64,000 bases of DNA from Crocinitomicaceae bacterium (GTDB taxonomy: Bacteria; Bacteroidota; Bacteroidia; Flavobacteriales_D; Crocinitomicaceae), in contig JAQXBM010000041.1 in the NCBI GenBank assembly GCA_029252405.1, positions 48,514-112,513 of the forward strand, written 5' to 3'. Positions 24,026 through 33,487 of this stretch are shown piece after piece (the first letter of the stretch is position 1; each line of letters begins with the position of its first letter). Under the pieces are notes generated by a model. It had not been told where the DNA came from. It ran no database searches and saw only the letters and a list, made by a program, of their open reading frames with translations. The position numbers were made by a program, and so were the translations under genes.

Positions 24026-26470
24026 TTAATAAATCGATGGATATCCTGAAGGATCAGCTTCGCTCATCATTGCGTAAGCTTTCTCCACGATGTCCTCAAC
24101 GCTTGGTTTCGAAAAATAATCTCCATCCGAACTGTATGCTGGTCGGTGATCTTTCGCGCTCAATGTTTCAGGAGCAGAATCCAAGTGGTAGTATCCGTTT
24201 TGTTTGACCAAGATTTGATCAAGCATGTATGCCGTAGCCCCGCTGCTCACGTCTTCATCTACGATCAATAAACGATTCGTTTTCTCTAATGAATCTTGAA
24301 TTGAATGCTCAATATCAAAAGGGAGAAGAGTTTGAACGTCGATCAACTCTACAGAAATATCTAATTCAGCCAATTGCTTCGTAGCAACTTCGCACAGGTT
24401 GAATGTTGATCCGTAAGATACGATTGTTAAATCTGTTCCTTCAGCAACAACTTCTGGAACACCAAGTGGTTCTCTGAACTCGCCAATATTGGTTGGGACT
24501 AATTCTTTCGTTCGGTAACCGTTCAAAGGCTCAATAACCAATGCAGGATCATCTCCAGCCATCAAAGTATTGTAGAACCCAGCTGCTTTCGTCATGTTTC
24601 GAGGAACGCATACATACATTCCGCGCAATGAGTTAATGATCATCCCCATTGGTGAACCACTGTGCCAAATTCCTTCGAGACGGTGTCCACGAGTACTAAC
24701 GATCAATGGTGCTTTTTGCCCTCCTTTTGTTCTGTATTGAACAGTTGAAAGGTCATCAGATAAAATCTGAATAGCATATAATAAGTAATCGAGGTATTGG
24801 ATTTCAGCAATCGGGCGTAAACCGCGCATTGCCATTCCAATTCCTTGACCGATTATAGTACATTCTCTAATTCCTGTATCTGCTACTCGAAGTTCGCCGA
24901 ATTTCTCCTGCATTCCTTCAAGCGTTTGGTTTACACCGCCAATTTTTCCAGCATCTTCTCCAAAGACTAACGCCTGTGGGTAGTTTTGCAATAGCGCATC
25001 ATAATTATCACGAAGGATAATTCGACCATCGTCCATTTTTCCTGACCCATCATATTGAGGAGCAACGGGCTCAATATTTAATGCTGATGAATCTGACTCT
25101 GAGTGTAATGTTGAACTGTATCGATCGAAATTCACGGCGATTTGCGCTTTGATCCAGTTCGCTAAAGTCGCTTTTTCAGCAATGTCCTCATGACGAATCA
25201 TGCGCAATACTTTTCGCGCTGCACCGAGGATGTCACGACGAATTGGGTCCATTGCTTTTTCCAATTCTTCGGCAATCTTCTCGATGAATACTTTATTTTC
25301 ACTCGCTGTTGCAACAGTGCGAATCATTGAAACGGCAGAAGTTAAGTCTGTTTTCAACTGGGCAGTAAAAGCGGTCCAAGCTGCTCGTTTTTGCTCTGCA
25401 GCCGATTTCTTAGCATCTTTTTGAATCGCTTCCAATTCCTCTTCGGTAGCAATTTTATCTCCGTTGCGGCTGTAATCAAGAATCCACTCCTTGAATTTAT
25501 TGATACAATCGAACTCTACCTCCCATTTTAATCGCTCTTCGTCTTTGTAACGCTCGTGCGAACCACTTGTTGAGTGTCCTTGAGGTTGATTGACTTCTTT
25601 TACGTGAACAAGTACTGGGATGTGTTTTTCACGAGCAATAGCAACCGCTTTTTCGTAGGTTCTGCAAAGGTGCGTGTAATCCCATCCTTTTGTTACGAAA
25701 ATCTCATATCCATTACCTTCTTCTCCGCGGTGCATTCCTGCGAGCGCTTCTGAGATACTTCCTTTCGTTGTTTGTTTTTCTCGTGGTACTGAAATTCCGT
25801 AGCCATCATCCCAAACAGACATAACCATGGGCACTTGAAGTACACCTGCTGCATTGATTGTTTCCCAGAAAGGTCCTTCAGAAGTTGAAGCGTCACCAAT
25901 TGTTCCAAAGGCAACTTCATTTCCTCCGTTCGTGAATTTCTTGAACGCTTCGAGGTTTTTTAACGTTGGGTGATTTCTGTATACTTTGGAAGCCTGAGCA
26001 AGTCCAAGCAAGCGTGGCATTTGTCCAGCAGTTGGAGAAATATCTGCAGAGCTATTCTTTTGCTCCATCAGATTTTTCCAATTTCCATCATTATCCAAAT
26101 TTCGGGTTGCATAGTGTCCACCCATTTGTCGACCACCTGACTGCGGTTCGTGCTCAATATCTGTGTGGGCGTACAATCCTGCGAAGTATTCCTGAACAGT
26201 CAGTTGATCGTTTGCCATCATGATGGTTTGATCTCTGTAATACCCTGATCTGAAATCACCGTCTTTGAATTGTTTTGCTAAAGCAATTTGCGCCAATTCC
26301 TTTCCGTCACCGAAAATTCCGAATTTCGCTTTACCTGTCAAAACTTCGCGTCGACCGAGTAAAGAGGCTTCACGAGAAAGCGATGCCAGCTTGAAATCTT
26401 CAATAACTTGTGCTTTGAATGCTTCGAAGCTCTCGACTTGTTTCGTTTCTGCGGCAGTTGCTTTTCCCAT
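24026..26470 (-). CDS. Fused alpha/beta E1 component of 2-oxoacid dehydrogenase
   Basis: With the start at MGKATA (26470) the protein has 814 residues. The front half is an E1 alpha: GGRQMGGHY, then the thiamine diphosphate motif GDASTSEGPFWETIN...DDGYGIS. The back half is an E1 beta: YPQALVFGED, and STRGHRLEGIWHSGSPMG. Fused E1 enzymes of this sort serve branched-chain or pyruvate-type dehydrogenase complexes. The rest of the complex (E2, E3) is not in the window. The -7 element at 26491-26498 lies upstream of this start and downstream of the longer frame's, so 26470 is preferred. Confidence 0.88.
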   Translation of the reverse strand: MGKATAAETKQVESFEAFKAQVIEDFKLASLSREASLLGRREVLTGKAKFGIFGDGKELAQIALAKQFKDGDFRSGYYRDQTIMMANDQLTVQEYFAGLYAHTDIEHEPQSGGRQMGGHYATRNLDNDGNWKNLMEQKNSSADISPTAGQMPRLLGLAQASKVYRNHPTLKNLEAFKKFTNGGNEVAFGTIGDASTSEGPFWETINAAGVLQVPMVMSVWDDGYGISVPREKQTTKGSISEALAGMHRGEEGNGYEIFVTKGWDYTHLCRTYEKAVAIAREKHIPVLVHVKEVNQPQGHSTSGSHERYKDEERLKWEVEFDCINKFKEWILDYSRNGDKIATEEELEAIQKDAKKSAAEQKRAAWTAFTAQLKTDLTSAVSMIRTVATASENKVFIEKIAEELEKAMDPIRRDILGAARKVLRMIRHEDIAEKATLANWIKAQIAVNFDRYSSTLHSESDSSALNIEPVAPQYDGSGKMDDGRIILRDNYDALLQNYPQALVFGEDAGKIGGVNQTLEGMQEKFGELRVADTGIRECTIIGQGIGMAMRGLRPIAEIQYLDYLLYAIQILSDDLSTVQYRTKGGQKAPLIVSTRGHRLEGIWHSGSPMGMIINSLRGMYVCVPRNMTKAAGFYNTLMAGDDPALVIEPLNGYRTKELVPTNIGEFREPLGVPEVVAEGTDLTIVSYGSTFNLCEVATKQLAELDISVELIDVQTLLPFDIEHSIQDSLEKTNRLLIVDEDVSSGATAYMLDQILVKQNGYYHLDSAPETLSAKDHRPAYSSDGDYFSKPSVEDIVEKAYAMMSEADPSGYPSIY

Positions 26471-26490
26471 AATGTTCAATTTGAGTGGTG

Positions 26491-26498
26491 CAAAAGTA
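26491..26498 (-). promoter_or_regulatory. -7 element for the E1 gene
   Basis: TACTTTTG on the minus strand, 20 bases upstream of ATG 26470. Its place confirms the start choice. Confidence 0.55.
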
Positions 26499-26632
26499 CA
26501 AAATTGAGAGGGAAAATGGAAGCGTATTTGGAGCTTAATTCTAGCTGCTCCGTTGCGCACGAAATTCAACGTTTGAGTCAATTATGACGGCACTTAACTC
26601 AATCGTTTTACGCTTAGTTGTATCTTCGCGAC

Positions 26633-26740
26633 ATGAGTTTCAAAGAGTCAATGAAGAAATACGCTCCCTATTTTGTGGATGTTTGGCAGTATTTGGTGAT
26701 AATTATCATCTTCATTTTCGCTCTCATCTTCTTTTTATAG
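26633..26740 (+). CDS. Predicted 35-residue membrane microprotein
   Basis: The frame encodes MSFKESMKKYAPYF followed by a hydrophobic helix from VDVWQYL through IFALIFFL and a stop at 26738. The start, positively charged leader and single helix are typical of small bacterial membrane proteins. TATCTTCG, 7 bases before the ATG, is a one-mismatch -7 element. I cannot name a family. It is too short to be certain. Confidence 0.5.
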   Translation: MSFKESMKKYAPYFVDVWQYLVIIIIFIFALIFFL

Positions 26741-26783
26741 TTCTATACGCATTTCGTACCTTTAGAGCCTAAACAATACTTAC

Positions 26784-29117
26784 ATGAAACTCATCTCCTC
26801 TTTATTTCTGGCATTGTTGCCGATTTTCTCCTTTTCTCAACTCAACATTGATTCTGTCGGACACGTCGACTACACAGTTCTTCATCAAACCGGATTGAAC
26901 GATGTTTGGGGGTATGTTGATGAAAACGATAACGAATATGCACTAGTTGGTGGAATCAAAGGAACGGGAGTAGTTGATGTTACTGATCCTTCAAATCCGA
27001 ATGAAGTATTCTGGGAGCCAGGAATGGAAAGTATTTGGCGCGATTTGAAAACCTTTGGAGATTACGCATATGTGACAACCGAGGCGCAAAATGGATTGCT
27101 GATCATCGATCTTTCTCCACTGCCTGCTTCCACAGCACTCACAACAAATTATTATTTCGGCCCAGCTGCAGATGATTGGGCTTCAGCACACAATATTTAT
27201 GTTGATTCTTTAGGATACGCCTACATTTTTGGAGCGAATAGAGGAAACGGAGGAGTGATCATTTTGGATGTCGCTACCGATCCAATGAATCCAATTGAAG
27301 TAGGGATATTCGACGATTGGTATGTTCACGATGGTTATGTGCTTGGAGATACAATGTATTTGGCACACATCAGCGATGGTTTTATCAGTATTGTTGATAT
27401 TTCCGATCGTGCCAACCCTGTACTTTTGGGAACGAAGGACACACCAAGTAACTTTGCGCACAACATTTGGACATCAGCCGATGGACAATTCGCTTACACA
27501 ACAGATGAACTTCCTTATTCTTACATTACGGCTTACGATGTTTCTGACCCAACAAATATTGTTGAGGTAGACCGAATTCAAAGCTCGCCAGGAGTTGGAA
27601 CCATTCCGCACAACGCTCACGTAATGGGAGATTATGTGATCACAAGTCACTACTCAGATGGGGTGATTGTGCACGATGTAACGCATCCATACAACATGAT
27701 CGAAGTCGGAGAGTATGACACTTACCCAGGACAAATAGTCGATTATGACGGATGCTGGGGTGCATACCCATACTTGCCTTCAGGTTTGCTTTTGGCTACA
27801 GACCGAACGGAAGGACTTTATTTGCTCTCGCCAACGTACGTGCAAGCTGCCTATTTAGAAGGAATTGTCACAGACGCTTCCACGACGAACCCAATCGATT
27901 TAGTCGATGTGATGATCCAAGGAGATGATCAACCAGCCAGTACAGATGTTTTAGGGTTTTATGCAACGGGAATCGTTGGTTCAGGAACCTACGACGTGAC
28001 TTATTCCAAAGTAGGATATTTCCCACAAACTATTTCAGTTGACCTCTTATCAGGAGTAATTACGAATCAGGATGTCGCATTAGTGCCAATTCCACCTTAC
28101 AACCTTACTGTAAGAGTTAGAGAATCAGGAACGAATAATCCAATTATTGGAGCGGACATCCGATTGGAGTGCACTTTATTGACAGATGAGGATCAATCCA
28201 ACGGGCTTGGAGATCGTGATTTCACTTTGTTCTACCAAGAACAATACTCGGTTACTGTTGGTAAATGGGGCTACTACACAGATTGTTTTAGTCAAGTAAT
28301 TGATCAAACTACTGGAGAAATAATTGTTTTCCTTGAGCCTGGAATCTACGACGATTTCACGTTCGACTTTGGATGGACAACTAGCGGAACGGCTTCAACA
28401 GGATTGTGGGAGCGAGGTAAACCTAACGGTTCGACAGCTGCTTCGGTTCCAAGTTTTGACGTTGGAGTTGATTGCGGAGGTGAAGCTTATGTAACAGGAA
28501 ATGCCAATAATGTGGGGCCGGATGATGACGATGTAGATGATGGTACGGCCATTCTTATTTCGCCAGTAATGGATTTAACGAATTATGCTGATCCGCAGGT
28601 GAATTATGCACGCTGGTTCTATACACAATTCGGACCTAGCGATCCAGATGATTCCTTGAAAGTAATTGTCAGCAATGGAATTACAACTGCACAAATCGAT
28701 ATTGTTGGTGAGGATGTTCCAAACTTCGGAACGTGGCAATACGTTAATTTACGTTTGCAAGATTTCATCACTGTGACTTCTACCATGCAGTTCTTTTTCA
28801 GAACATCTGATTTAGATCCAGATATCAACATCACTGAGGCAGGCGTGGATATTTTCTTCATCAACGAACATGTGGTTGGTTTGGATGAATTGTCGAAAAC
28901 GGAGATCAAAGCATTCCCGAACCCAACGAATGGAACGATTGAATTGACGAACATTGAGTCGGAACAAGATTACCGAATCCTAAACACGAACGGACAAGTG
29001 ATCCTCGATGGTTCTGTTGGTCCTAACGCGTCTGAAATTATTCTCGATTCTGTTGAATCTGGATTGTATTTCATCCATGTTTCAAATCAGATTGTTAAGA
29101 TTTTTAAAACAAAATAG
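26784..29117 (+). CDS. Choice-of-anchor B protein with LVIVD repeats and T9SS sorting domain
   Basis: A 777-residue protein with a signal peptide ending at FSFSQ. The first 340 residues hold LVIVD-type repeats (VVDVTDPSNP, IIDLSPLP, IVDISDRANP), which form a beta-propeller. Two carboxypeptidase-like beta domains follow (about 355-515), then a jelly-roll-like region and a T9SS type A sorting domain (about 705-777, starting FPNPTNG). It is a T9SS cargo on or outside the cell; choice-of-anchor B proteins vary in function and this one's is not known. Confidence 0.85.
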   Translation: MKLISSLFLALLPIFSFSQLNIDSVGHVDYTVLHQTGLNDVWGYVDENDNEYALVGGIKGTGVVDVTDPSNPNEVFWEPGMESIWRDLKTFGDYAYVTTEAQNGLLIIDLSPLPASTALTTNYYFGPAADDWASAHNIYVDSLGYAYIFGANRGNGGVIILDVATDPMNPIEVGIFDDWYVHDGYVLGDTMYLAHISDGFISIVDISDRANPVLLGTKDTPSNFAHNIWTSADGQFAYTTDELPYSYITAYDVSDPTNIVEVDRIQSSPGVGTIPHNAHVMGDYVITSHYSDGVIVHDVTHPYNMIEVGEYDTYPGQIVDYDGCWGAYPYLPSGLLLATDRTEGLYLLSPTYVQAAYLEGIVTDASTTNPIDLVDVMIQGDDQPASTDVLGFYATGIVGSGTYDVTYSKVGYFPQTISVDLLSGVITNQDVALVPIPPYNLTVRVRESGTNNPIIGADIRLECTLLTDEDQSNGLGDRDFTLFYQEQYSVTVGKWGYYTDCFSQVIDQTTGEIIVFLEPGIYDDFTFDFGWTTSGTASTGLWERGKPNGSTAASVPSFDVGVDCGGEAYVTGNANNVGPDDDDVDDGTAILISPVMDLTNYADPQVNYARWFYTQFGPSDPDDSLKVIVSNGITTAQIDIVGEDVPNFGTWQYVNLRLQDFITVTSTMQFFFRTSDLDPDINITEAGVDIFFINEHVVGLDELSKTEIKAFPNPTNGTIELTNIESEQDYRILNTNGQVILDGSVGPNASEIILDSVESGLYFIHVSNQIVKIFKTK

Positions 29118-29215
29118 GCCGATGCGAAAGCATCAAGACATTGAAACAAATGGTTCATTGACCTTTTTTATAGCTGAAGCCCATAAATAACAAGGGATGT
29201 CGCGTAGATTTTTAG

Positions 29216-29244
29216 TTTGACTTTAAACAAGTTCCTTATATTTG
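29216..29244 (+). promoter_or_regulatory. Promoter TTTG-N17-TATATTTG of the glycosyltransferase run
   Basis: TTTG (29216-29219) and TATATTTG (29237-29244), 17 bases apart. Start near 29248 leaves about 18 bases before the TTG start codon at 29267. Confidence 0.7.
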
Positions 29245-29266
29245 TCTGAATTTTTAAAGAGCCGAT

Positions 29267-30226
29267 TTGGAGTCTAAACTTGATATTTCTGTTGTTGTCC
29301 CTCTCTACAATGAGGTGGAATCACTTCCTGAGTTGTTTGCGTGGATTAAACGCGTGATGGATGAGCATAAATTCTCGTTTGAGGTTGTTTTTGTTGACGA
29401 TGGGAGTAAAGACGGTTCTTGGAAAGTAGTGGAAGAACTCAGTTCAGAGAATTCGCAAGTTGTAGGAATCAAATTCCAAAGAAACTACGGGAAATCTGCT
29501 GCCTTGCAAAAGGGCTTCGAAGCTGTGAAAGGTGATGTAGTGATTACAATGGACGCCGATTTACAAGATTCTCCAGATGAAATTCCAGAATTGTACCGAA
29601 TGATCACTGAAGATGATTTCGATGTTGTTTCTGGATGGAAGAAAAAACGCTACGATCCAATTTCAAAGACAATTCCAACCAAATTATACAATTGGGCGGC
29701 ACGCCGAATTACGGGAATCAAATTGCACGATTTCAACTGTGGACTCAAGGCATACAAGAATGTTGTGGTAAAAAGTATTGAGGTTTATGGAGATATGCAC
29801 CGATACATTCCGCCCTTGGCAAAGTATGCTGGTTTTAATAAAATTGGAGAGAAAGTTGTTCAACACCAAGCACGAAAATACGGTGTAACTAAGTTTGGAT
29901 TGAATCGATTCCTGAATGGTCCGTTGGATTTGATGACTGTTGCATTCATGGGGCGCTTTGGTAAAAAACCAATGCACTTCTTCGGCGCTGTGGGAACGAT
30001 GATGTTCCTCCTCGGATTTGGATTGACGCTTTATATGATCATCGATAAATTATTCATCGACACTTCTGGGAAACTGCTTGCTGATCGAACGGAATTCTTT
30101 ATTGCCCTAGCTGCAATGATTATAGGATCGCAATTCTTCCTAGGCGGATTTATCGCTGAGATGGTTGGACGTTCATCAGAGTCTCGAAATAATTACTTGG
30201 TTGAAGAAACGATAAATGTCAATTGA
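29267..30226 (+). CDS. Glycosyltransferase family 2 (DPM/ArnC-like), two C-terminal helices
   Basis: A 319-residue protein beginning ESKLDISVVVPLYNEVESL. The nucleotide-sugar motifs FVDDGSKDGS and TMDADLQDSPDEI (DxD-type) and FNCGLKAYKN are those of the GT2 dolichol-phosphate mannose synthase/ArnC group. Two membrane helices end the protein (about 238-262 and 275-300). It adds a sugar to a polyprenyl phosphate. The start is TTG: no ATG lies between the promoter and the conserved N-terminus, so TTG is the best choice. The next gene overlaps by 11 bases. Confidence 0.88.
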   Translation: MESKLDISVVVPLYNEVESLPELFAWIKRVMDEHKFSFEVVFVDDGSKDGSWKVVEELSSENSQVVGIKFQRNYGKSAALQKGFEAVKGDVVITMDADLQDSPDEIPELYRMITEDDFDVVSGWKKKRYDPISKTIPTKLYNWAARRITGIKLHDFNCGLKAYKNVVVKSIEVYGDMHRYIPPLAKYAGFNKIGEKVVQHQARKYGVTKFGLNRFLNGPLDLMTVAFMGRFGKKPMHFFGAVGTMMFLLGFGLTLYMIIDKLFIDTSGKLLADRTEFFIALAAMIIGSQFFLGGFIAEMVGRSSESRNNYLVEETINVN

Positions 30227-30758
30227 AAATTGGGATATTGATCCAACTTGGACGCTATTCTTAGATCGAGATGGCGTAATCAACGAACGAATAATGGGTG
30301 GCTACGTCACCAATCCAAACGAATTCGAATTTCTTCCTGGAGTTCTTCACGGACTAGCGCGGTTTGCACGTTTTTTCAATCGAATAGTCGTTGTGACCAA
30401 TCAACAAGGCGTGGGGAAAGGGCTCATGACGGAGCGTAACGTTTTGGAAGTTCATTCTTATATGTGCGACGAGATTCATCGTTCGATGGGAAGAATCGAC
30501 AAATGTTTTTTTGCACCCAATTTAGTCGGTGCTGAGGATGATTTGAGAAAGCCGGGGCCAGTGATGGCGGAAATGGCTAAATTAGAATTCCCAGAGATCG
30601 AATTTGAACGAAGCATCATGGTAGGAGATACCGACTCTGATATTTTGTTTGGCAGGAATCTTGGTATGAAAACAGTACGAATTAAAACGGTCGAACCGAT
30701 TTCTGTTGAAGCTGATCTCACATGCGATAGCTTGGCAGAGTTTTCGAAAATGATTTAA
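30216..30758 (+). CDS. HAD-family phosphatase (heptose bisphosphate phosphatase-like)
   Basis: A 180-residue HAD protein. Motif I is LFLDRDGVINE, motif II VTNQQGVGKG, motif III RKPGP, and motif IV MVGDTDSDI, in order. The pattern resembles GmhB, which dephosphorylates heptose 1,7-bisphosphate for LPS; specificity cannot be proven without the heptose pathway neighbours. It overlaps the GT2 gene by 11 bases and ends 1 base before the YwqK-like gene. Confidence 0.8.
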   Translation: MSIENWDIDPTWTLFLDRDGVINERIMGGYVTNPNEFEFLPGVLHGLARFARFFNRIVVVTNQQGVGKGLMTERNVLEVHSYMCDEIHRSMGRIDKCFFAPNLVGAEDDLRKPGPVMAEMAKLEFPEIEFERSIMVGDTDSDILFGRNLGMKTVRIKTVEPISVEADLTCDSLAEFSKMI

Positions 30759-30759
30759 T

Positions 30760-31512
30760 ATGAAGAGATATTTCACTTTAATAATTTGTTTCTTGTCCCT
30801 GTCGCTTTTTGCACAGGTGAATCAAGTTGACTCACAAGGTCGCAAGCAAGGAAAATGGGAAAAAATCTATCCAGGTACGCGGGTGTTTATGTATCGTGGA
30901 GAATTCAAAAATGACAAACCGATCGGGACTTTCGTTTATTTCTACAAATCTGGAAAATCAAAAGCAGTTATCGAGCACAGTGAAACTTCACGATCGTTCG
31001 GGTATTTTTACCACGAAACCGGCGGAGTGATGAGTTACGGAAGGTACACGAACTTAAAGAAGGATAGCATTTGGACCACTTGGGACAAGATTGGTCGATT
31101 AAGCAGCAGAGCAGAGTATCAGCAAGATTCGATTCACGGGATGAAAGTAGTGTACTATTTGCCTTCAGAACAAGGGGATAAATCACAGCGTCCTATGACC
31201 GTTTACAATTACAACAATGGTGCAATGCACGGAGAGTTCAAAGAATATTTTGAAACGGGTAAAGTGAAGACCACGGGATCGTACGAGAACAATAACAAAG
31301 TAGGTGTGTGGGTGAGTTATCACGTAGATGGTGGTAAGATGACCTCGCAGCGCTATAAAGACGGTGTTCGTCACGGATGGTGCGTGGGTTACGACAAGAA
31401 AGGCAAGGAAGAAGGCAAAAAGTACTTCTATTATGGTCGCCTGCTTGAAGGCAAGGAACTTAAGAAGAAAATGTCTGAAATGAAGCGTTTGGGCATAAAT
31501 CCAAACGAATAA
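30760..31512 (+). CDS. YwqK-like (MORN-variant) repeat protein
   Basis: A 250-residue protein with a signal peptide ending at SLFAQ. Repeats of the form ...KQGKWEKIYPG, GTFVYFYKSGKSKAVIE, HGEFKEYFETGKVKTTGSYE are MORN-like beta hairpins of the YwqK antitoxin family in the databases. The toxin-antitoxin name is by homology only; no toxin gene is adjacent. It is joined to the HAD phosphatase gene by 1 base. Confidence 0.78.
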   Translation: MKRYFTLIICFLSLSLFAQVNQVDSQGRKQGKWEKIYPGTRVFMYRGEFKNDKPIGTFVYFYKSGKSKAVIEHSETSRSFGYFYHETGGVMSYGRYTNLKKDSIWTTWDKIGRLSSRAEYQQDSIHGMKVVYYLPSEQGDKSQRPMTVYNYNNGAMHGEFKEYFETGKVKTTGSYENNNKVGVWVSYHVDGGKMTSQRYKDGVRHGWCVGYDKKGKEEGKKYFYYGRLLEGKELKKKMSEMKRLGINPNE

Positions 31513-31548
31513 GCCAACGAATAATTCGTACCTTACGTCTTTAGAGTA

Positions 31549-32232
31549 ATGAAGACGACATTCTACTACATCGCATTTATTTTCCTTTTCGCAGCATTAA
31601 TTGGTTGTCAGAAAAATCCTGCTCCCGATTTTCATCATGAGTATTTCGGATTGGAGGAAGGACGTTACGTGATTTACGATATAACAGAAATGGTGCATGA
31701 TGACGGATTAAACCTTCACGACACGACCGTCTATCAATTGAAAACCGTTTGGGCCGATACCTTTATTGATAATCAAGAACGCACAGCACGAGAGTTTCAC
31801 CGATATATTCGAGCAACTGAAAATGACCCGTGGGTGCTTCAAGATGTTTGGACTGGACTTATCGACGGAATCCGAGCGGAATTAGTCGAAGAAAATCAGC
31901 GCGTAGTGAAATTGGTATTCTCACCAACCCAAAACAAACAATGGGATGCGAATGGGTACAATCAAGATGATGAGCAACTGTGTTTCTACAGAGACATTCA
32001 CGGTGATACCATTATTGACAATACGACCTTTGATCCAACCCTTGTCGTCGAGCAAGATCAATTCAATTCCCTCATTGATTCCGTGCACCGTTACGATATG
32101 TATGCAAAAGGCGTTGGCTTGATTTACAAGTACGATCGCGACCTGCATTATCAGATCAACGGTCAATCGCAAATCTATCTGAACGAAGGAACTGAAAAGT
32201 ACTACCGCTTCGTTTCAACAGGAATTGAATAA
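31549..32232 (+). CDS. Hypothetical lipoprotein (227 residues)
   Basis: A signal peptide with the lipobox ALIGC (Cys20) is followed by an Asp-rich domain of about 200 residues with many aromatic residues and a repeated beta pattern. No family recognised. It lies 36 bases after the YwqK-like gene and 88 bases before the glycosyltransferase, probably in the same transcript as the former. A role in the envelope or with a surface polysaccharide is only suggested by position. Confidence 0.65.
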   Translation: MKTTFYYIAFIFLFAALIGCQKNPAPDFHHEYFGLEEGRYVIYDITEMVHDDGLNLHDTTVYQLKTVWADTFIDNQERTAREFHRYIRATENDPWVLQDVWTGLIDGIRAELVEENQRVVKLVFSPTQNKQWDANGYNQDDEQLCFYRDIHGDTIIDNTTFDPTLVVEQDQFNSLIDSVHRYDMYAKGVGLIYKYDRDLHYQINGQSQIYLNEGTEKYYRFVSTGIE

Positions 32233-32320
32233 GAGTAGGGCTTGAAATTTTTAATAGCGTATTTCAAACGATTTTCCCGTACTTAGTTCTCAAAGTGGAA
32301 ATTCTTGTAATTTCGCAAGT

Positions 32321-33439
32321 ATGAAAATCGCGCTTTTTTCGGCATTTTATCCATATCGAGGTGGTATCGCTCAATTTTCGGCGATGTTATATCGGGCTTT
32401 GGAAGATGGAAACGAATTAAAAGCGTTTACGTTCAAACGGCAATACCCCAATTTTCTCTTTCCTGGAAAGACGCAGTTCGTTACGGAGGATGACGTAGCG
32501 GATGAAATTCCAGCTGCTCGCGTTCTGGATACCATAAATCCGTTCACTTTTGGACAATCGGCGAAGAAAATCAATGAGTTTACTCCAGACTTATTCATCA
32601 GTCAGTATTGGATGACCTTCTTTGGTCCCTCAATGGGTCGAATGCACAAACGTTTGAAGAAAGGGACGAAGCGAATTACCATTCTACACAACGTTATCCC
32701 ACACGAAAAACGCTTTTTCGACAAAGGAGCGAACAACTATTTCTTGAAGCAAAGCGAAGGATTTGTTGTGATGAGCGACGCGGTAATGAACGATTTACTC
32801 TCACTAAAACCAGATGCGATGTACTTGCGTATCGATCATCCGGTTTACAATCAGTTTGGAGAAAAGCAAGATCGAAATGCGGCGATAGCAAAGCTAAAAC
32901 TCAACCCAAAGAAAAAGTATTTGTTGTTTTTCGGATTTATCCGCGGATACAAAGGACTGGATTTACTGCTTCAGGCGCTTCCAAAATTGGATGATTCGAT
33001 GGAAGTAATTGTCGCTGGAGAAATCTACGGTTCTTTTGATCCTTATCAAGAAATCATCGACAAAGAAAACCTGAGCGAGCGTGTTCACCTTTTCACAGAT
33101 TACATTTCGGACGATCAAGTTTCGGATTATTTCTCGGCGAGCGATGTCTGTATGCTTCCTTACAAAAGTGCTACGCAAAGCGGAATAACAGCCATTGCAC
33201 ATCATTTTGATTTACCAATCATTGCCACAGATGTTGGAGGATTGAAAGAGAGTATTCATCATGAATCCAATGGACTGATTGTTCCTGAACCCGATCCAGC
33301 GCAAATTTCAGAGGCAATCACGCGTTATTTCTCGGAGTCGATGAAAGAGGAAATGAGCGAGAAAATCGCTTCAGAGAAAAAGAACAATTCATGGGAGAAC
33401 TTCGCAGAGAAGCTGATTGAATTTTCGAAAACGCTCTAG
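32321..33439 (+). CDS. Glycosyltransferase family 4-like (GT-B fold)
   Basis: A 372-residue protein starting MKIALFSAFYPYRGGIAQF, the typical GT4 N-terminus with a GGI loop. The C-terminal half has the GT4 signature: LLFFGFIRGYKGLDLLLQA, VIVAGEIYG, PYKSATQSGITAIA and PIIATDVGG. It transfers a sugar to a growing glycan. The promoter is not clear: TAATTTCG at 32308 is close to the ATG and has one mismatch. The next gene has its own promoter inside the gap. Confidence 0.87.
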   Translation: MKIALFSAFYPYRGGIAQFSAMLYRALEDGNELKAFTFKRQYPNFLFPGKTQFVTEDDVADEIPAARVLDTINPFTFGQSAKKINEFTPDLFISQYWMTFFGPSMGRMHKRLKKGTKRITILHNVIPHEKRFFDKGANNYFLKQSEGFVVMSDAVMNDLLSLKPDAMYLRIDHPVYNQFGEKQDRNAAIAKLKLNPKKKYLLFFGFIRGYKGLDLLLQALPKLDDSMEVIVAGEIYGSFDPYQEIIDKENLSERVHLFTDYISDDQVSDYFSASDVCMLPYKSATQSGITAIAHHFDLPIIATDVGGLKESIHHESNGLIVPEPDPAQISEAITRYFSESMKEEMSEKIASEKKNNSWENFAEKLIEFSKTL

Positions 33440-33472
33440 TTGATCTATGTCCAAAAAAAAACACTAAATTTG
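33440..33472 (+). promoter_or_regulatory. Promoter TTG-N22-TAAATTTG
   Basis: TTG immediately follows the stop of the glycosyltransferase gene, and TAAATTTG is at 33465-33472. Start near 33476 gives a 12-base leader before ATG 33488. Confidence 0.7.
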
Positions 33473-33487
33473 GGAAGTCTTAATTCT

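Noticed and set aside
29160..29215. Extra small gene between the choice-of-anchor and glycosyltransferase genes
   Set aside because: The frame 29008-29190 overlaps the T9SS domain out of phase and has no promoter.
30760..31512. Toxin-antitoxin system based on the YwqK label
   Set aside because: No toxin-like gene is adjacent and the protein is exported, unlike cytosolic antitoxins.
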